NCBI RefSeq assembly: GCF_900142785.1
Contig: NZ_FRCD01000005.1
Location: 178,610 to 242,609 of the forward strand
Reading direction: 5' to 3'
DNA length: 64,000 nt
Source of the DNA: Chryseobacterium carnipullorum
GTDB taxonomy: Bacteria > Bacteroidota > Bacteroidia > Flavobacteriales > Weeksellaceae
Shown here: piece by piece, positions 34,330 to 42,925 of the stretch
Numbering within the stretch: the first letter of the stretch is position 1
Layout of the letters: every line of letters begins with the position of its first letter
The notes under the pieces: model-generated
Seen by the model: only the letters and a program-made list of their open reading frames with translations
Database searches by the model: none
Told to the model about the DNA's origin: nothing
Program-made: the position numbers and the translations under genes

Positions 34330-34851
34330 ATGAAGAAGACGCTGGTAGTTTTTGCACATCCCTATTTAGAGCACTCTAACTCCAATCTAGAGCTCATTAA
34401 TTTCTATGTCCGTCACCAGCATTTTACCCTCAGAGATCTTTACGAGGAATATCCGGATTTTCATATTGCGGCCTTCAGGGAGCGAAAAAGATTAAGGAAT
34501 TATGACCGTTTTATCTTTCAGTTTCCGCTCATCTGGTTCGGAATGCCTCCCTTATTAAGATTGTGGATCGATGAAGTTTTTGACAGGGACTGGCTGCGGG
34601 AAGGTGAAACCAATCCACTGGAAGGCAAAGAGATTTATATTCTGATTACAACAGGAGGAAAAGAAAGATCTTTCAGCAAAAACGGAACGTATCAATATAC
34701 GGTGGAAGAGCTGATCAGCGGGCTGATTGTCTCTTTAAAGGTTTTCAAAGCTGATATCAAACATATCAAGATCGTTTACGAAGCCCATAAACTGAGCAAA
34801 AAAGATATTATTTTACATAAAAAAGAATTTACACAACTACTCAATCAATAG
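34330..34851 (+). CDS. KefF-like NAD(P)H oxidoreductase
   Basis: A 173-residue flavodoxin-like quinone reductase with the opening LVVFAHPYLEHSNSN and the core QFPLIWFGMPPLLRLWIDEVF, both typical of the KefF/KefG/MdaB group. It ends 3 bp before a KefC-type antiporter gene. In E. coli KefF binds and activates KefC, so a complex is likely here as well. Confidence 0.9.
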   Translation: MKKTLVVFAHPYLEHSNSNLELINFYVRHQHFTLRDLYEEYPDFHIAAFRERKRLRNYDRFIFQFPLIWFGMPPLLRLWIDEVFDRDWLREGETNPLEGKEIYILITTGGKERSFSKNGTYQYTVEELISGLIVSLKVFKADIKHIKIVYEAHKLSKKDIILHKKEFTQLLNQ

Positions 34852-34854
34852 CCT

Positions 34855-36741
34855 ATGGAGTCCAGCTTAGCAATGAATACATTAATTTTCTTAGGTGTAG
34901 CCATTATCATGGTTCCGCTGGCGAGAAAATTTGGACTGAGTTCAGTGATCGGATATATTTTAGGCGGTATCATCATCGGGCCTTATGTTCTTCGGCTTAC
35001 CGGAAAAGATGTCAATGACATTATGCATGCCAGTGAGTTTGGAGTGATCATGCTTCTTTTTTTGGTAGGACTGGAACTGGAACCCCGTAAATTCTGGGAA
35101 ATGCGGAAAAAAATAATGGGTCTTGGGCTTACGCAGATGCTGCTTTCTATTTCACTCCTTTTTCTGGTTTTCATCAGTGCAGGATGGAGAATAGATAAAG
35201 CGATTGCCATTGCGATGTGTTTCGCACTCTCTTCTACTGCTATTGTATTGCAGACTTTACAGGAAAAAAACAACTTTAAAACCATGGCTGGAGAAGCTTC
35301 TTTCTCTACCCTTTTGTTTCAGGATATTGCGGTGATCCCTATTCTTGCTATCCTGCCAATCATTGCCAATTATAAAGCGAGTCATCAGGATAACGAAATT
35401 CAGATTATCATTCAGAAACTTCCGGAGTGGCTTCAGGCCGGAACCGTTATTTTAGGCGTTGCTATTCTAATTTTGCTGGGAAGATATGTATTTGTACCCT
35501 TTTTAAGATATGTTTCAAAGTCGGGAATGACAGAACTCCTAACCGCTTCTTCTTTATTCCTTGTCATAGGGGTTTCGGAGCTTATGGCTGCCATAGGCCT
35601 TTCACCTGCCTTGGGAGCTTTCCTTGCCGGAGTCATGCTTGCCAACAGTGAATTCAGGCATGAACTTGAAGCACAGATCAATCCTTTTAAGGGACTTCTT
35701 TTAGCTGTATTCTTTGTCAGTGTAGGTTCTACCATTAATTTTAATATCATTCAGCAGGATCCTCTGTTTATCTTCTCTACTGTTTTTGCCGTACTTGCAG
35801 TAAAATTTGTGGTGCTTTATGCCATCGGAAAGTTTTTCAAAATTGATACGCCACAAAGTTTATTTTATGCTTTTGCTCTTTCTCAGGTAGGGGAATTTGC
35901 ATTTGTCCTGATCAATTATGCGTCGGATCTTTATCTTTTAACGCCTGAACTTAATGCACAAATGATGGCTGTTACGGCAATAACGATGTGTATCACTCCT
36001 ATCCTTCTAATTATTAATGACAAATTCATTACTCCCAAATTTATAAGAGAAATACCTGATGAAGAGAATGATTTCAATATTCTGGACAATGATGTAAGCC
36101 AAAAGAAGATCATTATTGTTGGTTTCGGACATTTCGGAAGTACAGTAGGACGTCTTTTAAAAGCAAATAAAATCTCAGCAACCGTTCTGGACAGAGATTC
36201 TGACCGGGTAAAAATTCTGAGAAGTCATGGTTTTAAAGTGTATTACGGTGATGCTACCCGAATTCCTATTTTAAGAGCTGCGGGAATTGAAGATGCTGAA
36301 ATTTTAGTTTTATGTCTTGATGACCGGAATGATAATAAATTCATTGCAGATCTGGTCCGGGAACATTATCCGAAGGTGCAAATTTTTGTAAGGGCTAAAA
36401 ACAGAATCGACGCCTATGACTACCTCAACAACGGTATTGAAAATATTTACCGGGAAACATTAGGAACTGCCGTAGATATGGCGGTAGATGTTCTTCATGA
36501 GACCGGGATGAGAAAATATGCGGCAAGACGTCTTGGTCAACGATTTATGGCAATAGACAAAGCTTCCATCCGAAGATTGGCCAAAGCAAAAGGTGATGAC
36601 GAGATCTTATCTTTTACCACAAAAGAAATCCTCCAGCGTGAGGAGGAATTATTGGCTTTTGATAATCTTAATTTTGATAACAGAGACTGGGAAGGATCCT
36701 CGTCAGTAGATGATGATAATGACGAGGAAACTCCAGATTGA
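34855..36741 (+). CDS. KefC-type monovalent cation:proton antiporter with RCK domain
   Basis: A 628-residue CPA2-family antiporter. Residues 1-390 hold about 12 membrane helices, and residues 415-530 form a TrkA-N/RCK nucleotide-binding domain with IIIVGFGHFGSTVGRLL and the acidic turn residue in VLDRD. The tail is acidic. Relatives export potassium during electrophile stress under control of glutathione and the KefF partner encoded immediately upstream. Whether this branch is gated by glutathione is uncertain for Bacteroidota. Confidence 0.9.
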   Translation: MESSLAMNTLIFLGVAIIMVPLARKFGLSSVIGYILGGIIIGPYVLRLTGKDVNDIMHASEFGVIMLLFLVGLELEPRKFWEMRKKIMGLGLTQMLLSISLLFLVFISAGWRIDKAIAIAMCFALSSTAIVLQTLQEKNNFKTMAGEASFSTLLFQDIAVIPILAILPIIANYKASHQDNEIQIIIQKLPEWLQAGTVILGVAILILLGRYVFVPFLRYVSKSGMTELLTASSLFLVIGVSELMAAIGLSPALGAFLAGVMLANSEFRHELEAQINPFKGLLLAVFFVSVGSTINFNIIQQDPLFIFSTVFAVLAVKFVVLYAIGKFFKIDTPQSLFYAFALSQVGEFAFVLINYASDLYLLTPELNAQMMAVTAITMCITPILLIINDKFITPKFIREIPDEENDFNILDNDVSQKKIIIVGFGHFGSTVGRLLKANKISATVLDRDSDRVKILRSHGFKVYYGDATRIPILRAAGIEDAEILVLCLDDRNDNKFIADLVREHYPKVQIFVRAKNRIDAYDYLNNGIENIYRETLGTAVDMAVDVLHETGMRKYAARRLGQRFMAIDKASIRRLAKAKGDDEILSFTTKEILQREEELLAFDNLNFDNRDWEGSSSVDDDNDEETPD

Positions 36742-36742
36742 T

Positions 36743-37567
36743 TTATTGAATACTGACGCTGCCGCCACTACTTTCCTGCTTGGTTACGTTTTTAAGTTCT
36801 CCTTTTTTAGAAACATCCACACTTCCACCGGAAGAAGCTTCGGCATCTACTGAATCAACAGCGCTTACCTGAAGGCTTGCACCACTGGAGGCATCCGCTT
36901 TCAGATGGTCTACAATGAGATCTTTCGCTGATACACTGCTGCCTGATGAAGAAGTGATATCAGCATTTTTGCTCTTCCCAGAAATATCAAGACTTGCCGC
37001 CGAAGATGCTTCAATATCAAGATCTACAGCCCATATTTTACCACTGAAACTGCTGCTGCTTCCCGCAGAGATATCGAAATCATTGGCTTCCAGATCTCCT
37101 GTCACGCTGGCTGCACTGGATAGATCAATGCTAACTTTTTCCTGTGTGAATTTATCTTTTATGGTAATGCTTGCTGCAGAATTAGCTATAATTTTTGAGA
37201 AATCTTTTGTGTAGATTTTAGCTTTTACATGATGGCTGTTCATCACTCTGATCCCTTTTTTGTAATGGATATGAAGCTTTCCGCCGTCGTTGTCCACAAG
37301 AATTTCGTTGATGATATTTTCTGGTGCGGAAATAACCACTTTCTCTACGTCAGATTTAATGACCTCAGCATCAATCGCCTGGGAAACTTCTATTTCGTCA
37401 AAATCACCGTTAAATGTTTTCTCTTTAACCGGGCCTTTATCCTTATCGATCACCTTGTCAACCCAGCCATTATCATTATTATTGTCGTTGTTTCTTTTAT
37501 CATGTCTTTCGTTACATGATGCCATCAGCGCGAAGGCTGACAACATAAAAAGAGTTGTTGATTTCAT
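36743..37567 (-). CDS. head-GIN domain (DUF2807) lipoprotein
   Basis: A 274-residue lipoprotein (signal MKSTTLFMLSAFALMASC, Cys18) with an Asn/Asp-rich spacer, then a DUF2807 head-GIN domain. The C-terminal half consists of repeated Ser-rich beta-helix rungs (ASSAASLDISGKSKNADI, SSGSSVSAKDL, ASSGASLQVSA), as usual in this family. It is probably a surface-exposed or periplasmic right-handed beta-helix. Function unknown. Only 1 bp separates its stop from the antiporter's stop. Confidence 0.87.
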   Translation of the reverse strand: MKSTTLFMLSAFALMASCNERHDKRNNDNNNDNGWVDKVIDKDKGPVKEKTFNGDFDEIEVSQAIDAEVIKSDVEKVVISAPENIINEILVDNDGGKLHIHYKKGIRVMNSHHVKAKIYTKDFSKIIANSAASITIKDKFTQEKVSIDLSSAASVTGDLEANDFDISAGSSSSFSGKIWAVDLDIEASSAASLDISGKSKNADITSSSGSSVSAKDLIVDHLKADASSGASLQVSAVDSVDAEASSGGSVDVSKKGELKNVTKQESSGGSVSIQ

Positions 37568-37626
37568 GTTTACTATGTTTATAAATTAAGTTTTTAATAT
37601 CTTTATACTTTAATAACAACTAATTT

Positions 37627-39768
37627 ATGAAAAATATTTCATCGGTATTGTTAATTTCTGCGCTGGCACTTAACCAATCTTGTACTACAATGAAGAAAAC
37701 CGATACTCAACAGGAGATTCCTGTTACCGATCCATCTCTATCTTCAAACCCTTTTATGAAGAAAAGCAAGCTTCAATATGAAGCTCCGGAATTCGATAAA
37801 ATTAAAAATGAACATTTCAAACCTGCTTTCGATTTCGGACTGAAACAGCACGACGCTGAAATCCTGAAAATTGCCAATAATCCGGAAGCTCCCACTTTTG
37901 AAAATACAATTGTTGCTTTGGAAAAAAGTGGTGAAGTTCTCAAAAGAGCCACTATCGTATTTTCTAATCTTACAAGCGCGAACACCAACCCTACCCTTCA
38001 GGCTTTAGACGAGGAATATGCTCCTATTTTTGCAGCCCATTCCGATAAAATGTACCTGAACGAAAATTTATATAAAAGAATCAAATCAATCAAAGAAGAC
38101 GGTCTTGATGCGGAAGGTAAAAAACTTGTCCAATTTTACAAACAGAACTTTGAAATTGCAGGAGCTAATCTTTCATCAGCTGACAAAGAAAAACTAAAGC
38201 AGATCAATCAGGAACTGGCATCACTTTCTACGCAATATGCCAATAAACTATTGGAAGCAAGAAAACAGGGAGGCGTATTTTTCTCTGATGCAAAGGAACT
38301 GGATGGACTTTCTGCTGATGAGATCGAAGCAGCAGCCACCGATGCTAAAACGGCAGGCCAGCCGGGAAAATATCTTCTTGCTCTTCAAAACACCACTCAG
38401 CAGCCTCTTCTTCAGAATCTGAAAAACAGAGCTACCAGAGAAAAACTGTTCAAGGCATCATGGCTTAGAGCTGAAAAAGGAGACGGAAACGATACCCGTG
38501 AAACGATTGAAAAATTAGCCAAGCTAAGACTTAAAAAAGCCCAGACTTTGGGAAAAGCAAGCTTCGCTGAATGGAAACTTCAGGATCAGATGGCCAAAAC
38601 GCCTGCGGCAGCAACGAAACTAATGAACCAGATTGCTACCCCGGCAGTAGAAACGGCAAGACGGGAAGCCAAAGATATTCAGGATCTGATCGACCAGCAA
38701 AAAGGTGGTTTCAAAGTAGAGCCATGGGACTGGAATTTCTATGCAGAGCAGGTAAGAAAAGCAAAATATGATCTTGATGAAAACCAGATCAAACCTTATT
38801 TTGAAGTAACCACTGTTTTGGAAAAAGGTGTTTTCTATGCCGCTGAAAAGTTCTACGGACTTACTTTTAAAAAGAGAACTGATCTTCCGGTTTATCACCC
38901 TGATGTAGTAACCTACGAGGTTTTTGATCACGACGGAAAGTCTATTGCCATCTATTATCTTGATTTCTATACCAGAGATTCTAAAAATGGTGGTGCTTGG
39001 ATGAGTAACTTTGTTGAGCAGTCTTATCTTTTAGGAACAAAACCTGTTATCGTCAACTGTTATAACTATCAGAAACCGGCTCCGGGAAAACCATCGTTGA
39101 TCAGCTATGATGATGTTTCTACAATGTTCCATGAGTTTGGACATTCTATCCATGGTATGTTTGCAAGCCAGAAATACCCATCGCTTTCAGGAACAAGTGT
39201 TCCGAGAGACTTTGTGGAATTCCCGTCGCAGATCAATGAGCACTGGGCTTTAGATCCTATTGTTCTTAAAAATTATGCGATCCACTACGAAACGAAGCAG
39301 CCGATTCCTCAGGCTCTCGTTGAAAAAATAAAAAAGGCATCCACTTTCAATCAGGGATATATGACGACAGAACTTGTTTCTGCAGCAGCTCTGGATATGG
39401 ACTGGCATACAGTAACCAACGAAAGTCAGCTCATTCCGGTTCTGGATTTTGAAAAGCAATCATTAGCCAGCCACGGATTTACTTTGGCTACCGTACCTCC
39501 AAGATATCACACGCCTTATTTTGCCCACATCTGGGGTGGAGGATACTCTGCAGGATATTATGCTTACCTATGGTCTGAAACCCTTGATAATGATGCATGG
39601 GAATGGATCAAAAACAATGGAGGTCTGACAAGAGAAAATGGTGACCGTTTCAGAAAATACATTCTTTCCGTAGGAAATTCTGTAGACCTGAACCAGGCAT
39701 TCAGAGATTTTACAGGACACGATCCGGATATCAAACCTTTATTGAGAAACAGAGGTTTTATAAAATAA
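37627..39768 (+). CDS. M3 family metallopeptidase (Dcp-like) lipoprotein
   Basis: A 713-residue peptidyl-dipeptidase-like zinc enzyme. The catalytic FHEFGHSIHG has H502, E503 and H506, and the third ligand region ELVSAAALDMDWH follows. An N-terminal lipobox (NQSC, Cys19) puts it in the envelope, unlike cytoplasmic oligopeptidase A. Overall length matches Dcp. It probably trims peptides in the periplasm. Confidence 0.93.
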   Translation: MKNISSVLLISALALNQSCTTMKKTDTQQEIPVTDPSLSSNPFMKKSKLQYEAPEFDKIKNEHFKPAFDFGLKQHDAEILKIANNPEAPTFENTIVALEKSGEVLKRATIVFSNLTSANTNPTLQALDEEYAPIFAAHSDKMYLNENLYKRIKSIKEDGLDAEGKKLVQFYKQNFEIAGANLSSADKEKLKQINQELASLSTQYANKLLEARKQGGVFFSDAKELDGLSADEIEAAATDAKTAGQPGKYLLALQNTTQQPLLQNLKNRATREKLFKASWLRAEKGDGNDTRETIEKLAKLRLKKAQTLGKASFAEWKLQDQMAKTPAAATKLMNQIATPAVETARREAKDIQDLIDQQKGGFKVEPWDWNFYAEQVRKAKYDLDENQIKPYFEVTTVLEKGVFYAAEKFYGLTFKKRTDLPVYHPDVVTYEVFDHDGKSIAIYYLDFYTRDSKNGGAWMSNFVEQSYLLGTKPVIVNCYNYQKPAPGKPSLISYDDVSTMFHEFGHSIHGMFASQKYPSLSGTSVPRDFVEFPSQINEHWALDPIVLKNYAIHYETKQPIPQALVEKIKKASTFNQGYMTTELVSAAALDMDWHTVTNESQLIPVLDFEKQSLASHGFTLATVPPRYHTPYFAHIWGGGYSAGYYAYLWSETLDNDAWEWIKNNGGLTRENGDRFRKYILSVGNSVDLNQAFRDFTGHDPDIKPLLRNRGFIK

Positions 39769-39777
39769 ATTTTACAG

Positions 39778-39807
39778 AGAAGCATTCGAAAGAGTGCTTC
39801 TTTTTTT
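39778..39807 (+). terminator. terminator of the M3 peptidase gene
   Basis: Arms AGAAGCA (39778-39784) and TGCTTCT (39795-39801) followed by a T-run. Confidence 0.8.
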
Positions 39808-39848
39808 ATGGATACAAGAGCTAAGCTTATTTCTATTGATAAAAGGTT

Positions 39849-39856
39849 TATTTTTG
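39849..39856 (+). promoter_or_regulatory. -7 element (TATTTTTG)
   Basis: Perfect TAnnTTTG 22 bp before the ATG at 39879. Confidence 0.5.
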
Positions 39857-39878
39857 TCGTTCAAAAAAATTGAAAAAT

Positions 39879-40256
39879 ATGGAATGTCCCTGCTGTTCAG
39901 GAAAATCTTATGAAGAATGCTGTAAGCCTTACCATACAGGAGAAAGGCATGCTCCTACGGCAGAAGCTTTGATGCGTTCCCGGTTTTCTGCATTCGCGAT
40001 TCCGAACGGAGAATACCTGATGGAAACTACCTATCCGGCAAAAAGGAAATTTCACAATAGAGAAGATCTTCAGGAATGGGGTGAAATTAATAAGTGGACC
40101 AGGCTGGAAATTGTAGCAACCCCTTCCGTAAGCAAGGTTGAATTTAAAGCCTTTTATACCAACGAGGAAGGAGATAAAGAAGTTCATCACGAATTATCAA
40201 AATTCAAAATGATTCAAAACCGTTGGTTTTATGTGAGTGGAGAATTTTTAGAATAA
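39879..40256 (+). CDS. YchJ family SEC-C motif protein
   Basis: A 125-residue protein starting MECPCCSGKSYEECCKPYH: an N-terminal SEC-C zinc motif followed by the YchJ/UPF0225 domain with EALMRSRFSAFAIPNGEYL and KFKMIQNRWFYVSGE. I use the ATG at 39879 and not the TTG three codons earlier. Function unknown; fold resembles NTF2-like domains. Confidence 0.9.
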   Translation: MECPCCSGKSYEECCKPYHTGERHAPTAEALMRSRFSAFAIPNGEYLMETTYPAKRKFHNREDLQEWGEINKWTRLEIVATPSVSKVEFKAFYTNEEGDKEVHHELSKFKMIQNRWFYVSGEFLE

Positions 40257-40260
40257 AAAA

Positions 40261-40286
40261 AATGTCCGAAAAAAAATTCGGACATT
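40261..40286 (-). terminator. terminator of the SlyD-like gene
   Basis: Arms AATGTCCGAA (40261-40270) and TTCGGACATT (40277-40286). The A-run before 40261 gives a long T-run on the minus strand. Confidence 0.85.
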
Positions 40287-40297
40287 CATTATCGTTT

Positions 40298-40798
40298 TTA
40301 GTGAGCATCTGTTCCGTCAACACCGTGAGCGTGACCATGTGCCAATTCTTCTTCTGTCGCAGGACGTGTGTTTACAATTTCCACCTGGAAATCTAAAACT
40401 TTCCCAGCCATTGGATGGTTAAGATCTGCAATTACTGCTTCCGGAGTTACGTCTACTACGAATGCCTGGAAATTATTTCCCTGACCATCGGATAATGGTA
40501 AAATAGCTCCTACAGGAGGAATTCCAGCTTCCTGAAACATATCGATAGGCAATTGGGTGATTGAATTCGGATCTTTCTCTCCGTAAGCTTCTTCCGGCTG
40601 AATAATAAAAGCAGCTTTATCACCAGCTGTTAAGCCAAGGATATTTTGCTCAAATTTTGGAATCATCATTCCTACACCATATAAAAATGTAAGTGGATTT
40701 TCGGCTGTTGTTTCTTCCACAAGAATCTTACTTCCATCTTCTTCGATCGTATGAAGTATATAGCTTACTGCTACAACATGGTTGTTTTCAATTGTCAT
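40298..40798 (-). CDS. SlyD-like FKBP peptidyl-prolyl isomerase
   Basis: A 166-residue cytoplasmic isomerase of the SlyD type: an FKBP domain split by an insert-in-flap chaperone domain (about 70-125). Key parts are PLTFLYGVGMMIPKFEQNILGLTAGDKA, EAYGEKDPN, and LNHPMAGKVLDFQVEIV. The C-terminal tail has several His residues (HGHAHGVDGTDAH), a short form of the metal-binding tail. Confidence 0.93.
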   Translation of the reverse strand: MTIENNHVVAVSYILHTIEEDGSKILVEETTAENPLTFLYGVGMMIPKFEQNILGLTAGDKAAFIIQPEEAYGEKDPNSITQLPIDMFQEAGIPPVGAILPLSDGQGNNFQAFVVDVTPEAVIADLNHPMAGKVLDFQVEIVNTRPATEEELAHGHAHGVDGTDAH

Positions 40799-40913
40799 AT
40801 TTTTTCTTTTTTTCGTGATGTTTTTTCACGATTAACGGCACAAAGATAGTATTTTTGAAATGATTGATTATGAAAATCACATTAAAACAAAAATCTTAAA
40901 GCATCATCGTTTT

Positions 40914-41165
40914 TTACTTTTGATTCTTTGATTCATCCCGCTTCTTCTGTCTCAGTACATAAAGATAAAGACTTTCCACCTTCGTTCTTGCCCAATCTGT
41001 CTTTCTCAGAAACTTCAGTGAAGACTTTATACTTGGATTGTCTGTAAAGCATTTTATATTGATCTGCTCGCCAAGTTTCTCAAAGCCTTCATAGTATTCT
41101 AACAGTTCTTCGAGAATGGCATCGAGTCTTTTTCCGTGTAATGGATCTTTGGACGGTTCGTGCAT
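40914..41165 (-). CDS. VF530 family DNA-binding-like protein (DUF2132)
   Basis: An 83-residue protein with the VF530 family sequence: DPLHGKRLDAILEELLEYYEGFEKLG and INIKCFTDNPSIKSSLKFLRKTDWAR, cut here in two. The family is small, double-stranded-DNA-binding by structure, with unknown role. It stands alone. Confidence 0.85.
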   Translation of the reverse strand: MHEPSKDPLHGKRLDAILEELLEYYEGFEKLGEQINIKCFTDNPSIKSSLKFLRKTDWARTKVESLYLYVLRQKKRDESKNQK

Positions 41166-41248
41166 TGCTATTTTTTTGTAAAAGTAGAATATTATAAGTT
41201 GATATGGAAATCTTCCCCCGTATATGCTGATAGCTGTTCAACAGAAAA

Positions 41249-41383
41249 ATGGTCATCAACGGAGCTTTTGAATTTCAAAAAAGGTTGATGGAGAGCAGAG
41301 ATGTTATTCTGCTTAACGGACTGGAAACTCTGGAGTTTGAAGCTTTAAGTGAAGATGCACTCCTGATTTTCTTAGAGATTTGA
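41249..41383 (+). pseudogene. C-terminal remnant of a pirin (YhaK-type) family protein
   Basis: A short frame of 44 codons reads MVINGAFEFQKRLMESRDVI followed by a stretch ending EALSEDALLIFLEI. The pattern resembles the closing cupin strands of YhaK-type pirins (xxxGAxEVxxRxLxxRDGxxL and xEALxxxAxxLxxE). The rest of a pirin is absent: an in-frame stop precedes it at 41231. It is too short to fold alone. Assignment by eye, moderate. Confidence 0.45.
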
Positions 41384-41390
41384 GTAACCG

Positions 41391-41618
41391 TTGTTTAACG
41401 AAAGTTTTAAGCTGAATCTGATCAGTTCTCATGTTGAAGATCTTTCCAAACACAAAATAGGACTTACTTTTTACACACCTGATCTTTTTCTGATTGATAT
41501 TATTGATGGCAGGGATCTCGTGAGTCACGGAGCCACAGGTAAAATTGGTTTTGAAACGTTCATGTTTGCATTCCATCCGCAAGTGGCCATTGCTTATTAT
41601 CAACCTTTGGAAGGATGA
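41391..41618 (+). CDS. hypothetical small protein
   Basis: A 75-residue frame from a TTG codon, with a stop immediately upstream at 41385-41387. The peptide is mildly hydrophobic with HVEDLSKHKIGLTFYTPDLF and ends AIAYYQPLEG. I do not recognise a family. It follows the pirin remnant after 7 bp, so it may be a further fragment of decayed genes. A terminator lies just downstream, but its strongest T-run is on the other strand. Confidence 0.3.
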   Translation: MFNESFKLNLISSHVEDLSKHKIGLTFYTPDLFLIDIIDGRDLVSHGATGKIGFETFMFAFHPQVAIAYYQPLEG

Positions 41619-41628
41619 TTTTGTTCAT

Positions 41629-41661
41629 AAAAAAACCTCTGCTTTTATTCAGCAGAGGTTT
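41629..41661 (-). terminator. terminator of the luciferase-like gene
   Basis: Arms AAACCTCTGC (41633-41642) and GCAGAGGTTT (41652-41661) with a seven-base T-run on the minus strand. Confidence 0.85.
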
Positions 41662-41665
41662 CTTT

Positions 41666-42691
41666 CTATAGATTTTGAATAACCGATTTTACTTTCTCTC
41701 CAAATAATTCAATGGATTTCATCATGATGTCGTGAGCAGGATCTCCAATGTCCATATGCCCGATGAATCTTGTGATTCCAAAAATCTCCTTCATGTAGGC
41801 AATTTTATCAGCAACTTCTGTCGCATTTCCGATGAATAATGCGCCTTCCCTTCCTCTTCCACCGTCATACTGCATTTTCGTGTAAGGAGCCCAACCTCTT
41901 GTTGCCCCGATTCGGTCCATCTGGGATTTATAATTATTGAAATACCCATCTACAACGGCCTGATCATCGCTTACAAAAGTGTGAGAATGAATAGCGATCT
42001 GCATTTTATCCATATCATGCCCCGCTTTCTGATATTCCTGTTTATAAAATTCTACCAGATTTTTAAACTGTACCGGCATTCCCCCAATAATGGCTACCAC
42101 CAAAGGCATTCCTAATTTCGCAGCACTTAAAACAGACTGCGGAGTTCCTCCTACTGCTCTCCAGATCGACAGTTTCCCATCATTTTTCGCTCTCGGATAA
42201 ACCGTTTGGTCTTGCATGGGTGCACGGAGCTTTCCTGACCAGGTTACATTTTCTTCTGAATTGATTTTTAAAAGCAATTCCAGTTTTTCATCAAAAAGTT
42301 CTTCGTAGTCATTCAGTGAATATCCGTACAAAGGAAATGACTCGATAAAACTTCCCCTTCCGACGAATATTTCAGCTCTTCCGTCTGATATCAGGTCTAA
42401 GGTTGAAAAATCCTCATATACTTTTACCGGTTCTGAAGAACTTAAAACAGTCACTCCACTTGCCAGTTTTATATTTTTGGTGATACTTGCCGCAGCAGCC
42501 AGCACCATTTCCGGTGAAGAAACTGCATAATCCGGACGGTGATGTTCTCCCATTGCAAAAACATCAATACCTACCTCATCCATTAATTTTACCTGATCCA
42601 ATATCTCACGGATCTTTACGCCTGCATCTCTATATTTTCCGGTTGCCTGATCAAAAGCCAGGTCACCAAACATTCCTATTCCTAATTCCAT
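41666..42691 (-). CDS. LLM class flavin-dependent oxidoreductase
   Basis: A 341-residue luciferase-like monooxygenase with a TIM-barrel layout: MELGIGMFGDLAF at the start, FAMGEHHRPDYAVSSPEMVL, IKLASGVTVLSSSEPVKVYEDFSTLD in two parts and VGRGSFIESFPLYGY. Such enzymes use reduced flavin (FMNH2 or F420) to oxidise aldehydes, sulfonates or aromatics; the substrate is unknown. A tandem ATTTTAG repeat precedes the ATG. Confidence 0.9.
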   Translation of the reverse strand: MELGIGMFGDLAFDQATGKYRDAGVKIREILDQVKLMDEVGIDVFAMGEHHRPDYAVSSPEMVLAAAASITKNIKLASGVTVLSSSEPVKVYEDFSTLDLISDGRAEIFVGRGSFIESFPLYGYSLNDYEELFDEKLELLLKINSEENVTWSGKLRAPMQDQTVYPRAKNDGKLSIWRAVGGTPQSVLSAAKLGMPLVVAIIGGMPVQFKNLVEFYKQEYQKAGHDMDKMQIAIHSHTFVSDDQAVVDGYFNNYKSQMDRIGATRGWAPYTKMQYDGGRGREGALFIGNATEVADKIAYMKEIFGITRFIGHMDIGDPAHDIMMKSIELFGEKVKSVIQNL

Positions 42692-42719
42692 ATTTTAGAT
42701 TTTAGATTTTAGATTTTAG
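42692..42719. repeat. tandem heptamer ATTTTAG, four copies
   Basis: Four exact copies of ATTTTAG immediately upstream of the start codon of the minus-strand luciferase-like gene, so CTAAAAT repeats in its leader. Copy-number change could alter spacing to the promoter. Confidence 0.85.
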
Positions 42720-42896
42720 ATTAACAAAATTACGGATGAAAAAGGTGAAAAACATTGATGTTTGTTAAGATAGGATCATTGTCTTTAAGACAGGTTTCCT
42801 GCACAGATACTACAAGAGTTGAAAAGAATCAGCAACGGAATGTGTTATCAGATAATTTTATGATTAATCCACTTTACATATTCTCTGTTAAATAAA

Positions 42897-42920
42897 AAAT
42901 CCAGCCTTGCAGCTGGATTT
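42897..42920 (-). terminator. terminator of the S9 peptidase gene
   Basis: Arms AAATCCAGC (42897-42905) and GCTGGATTT (42912-42920) with a T-rich minus-strand end. Confidence 0.8.
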
Positions 42921-42925
42921 CATTG

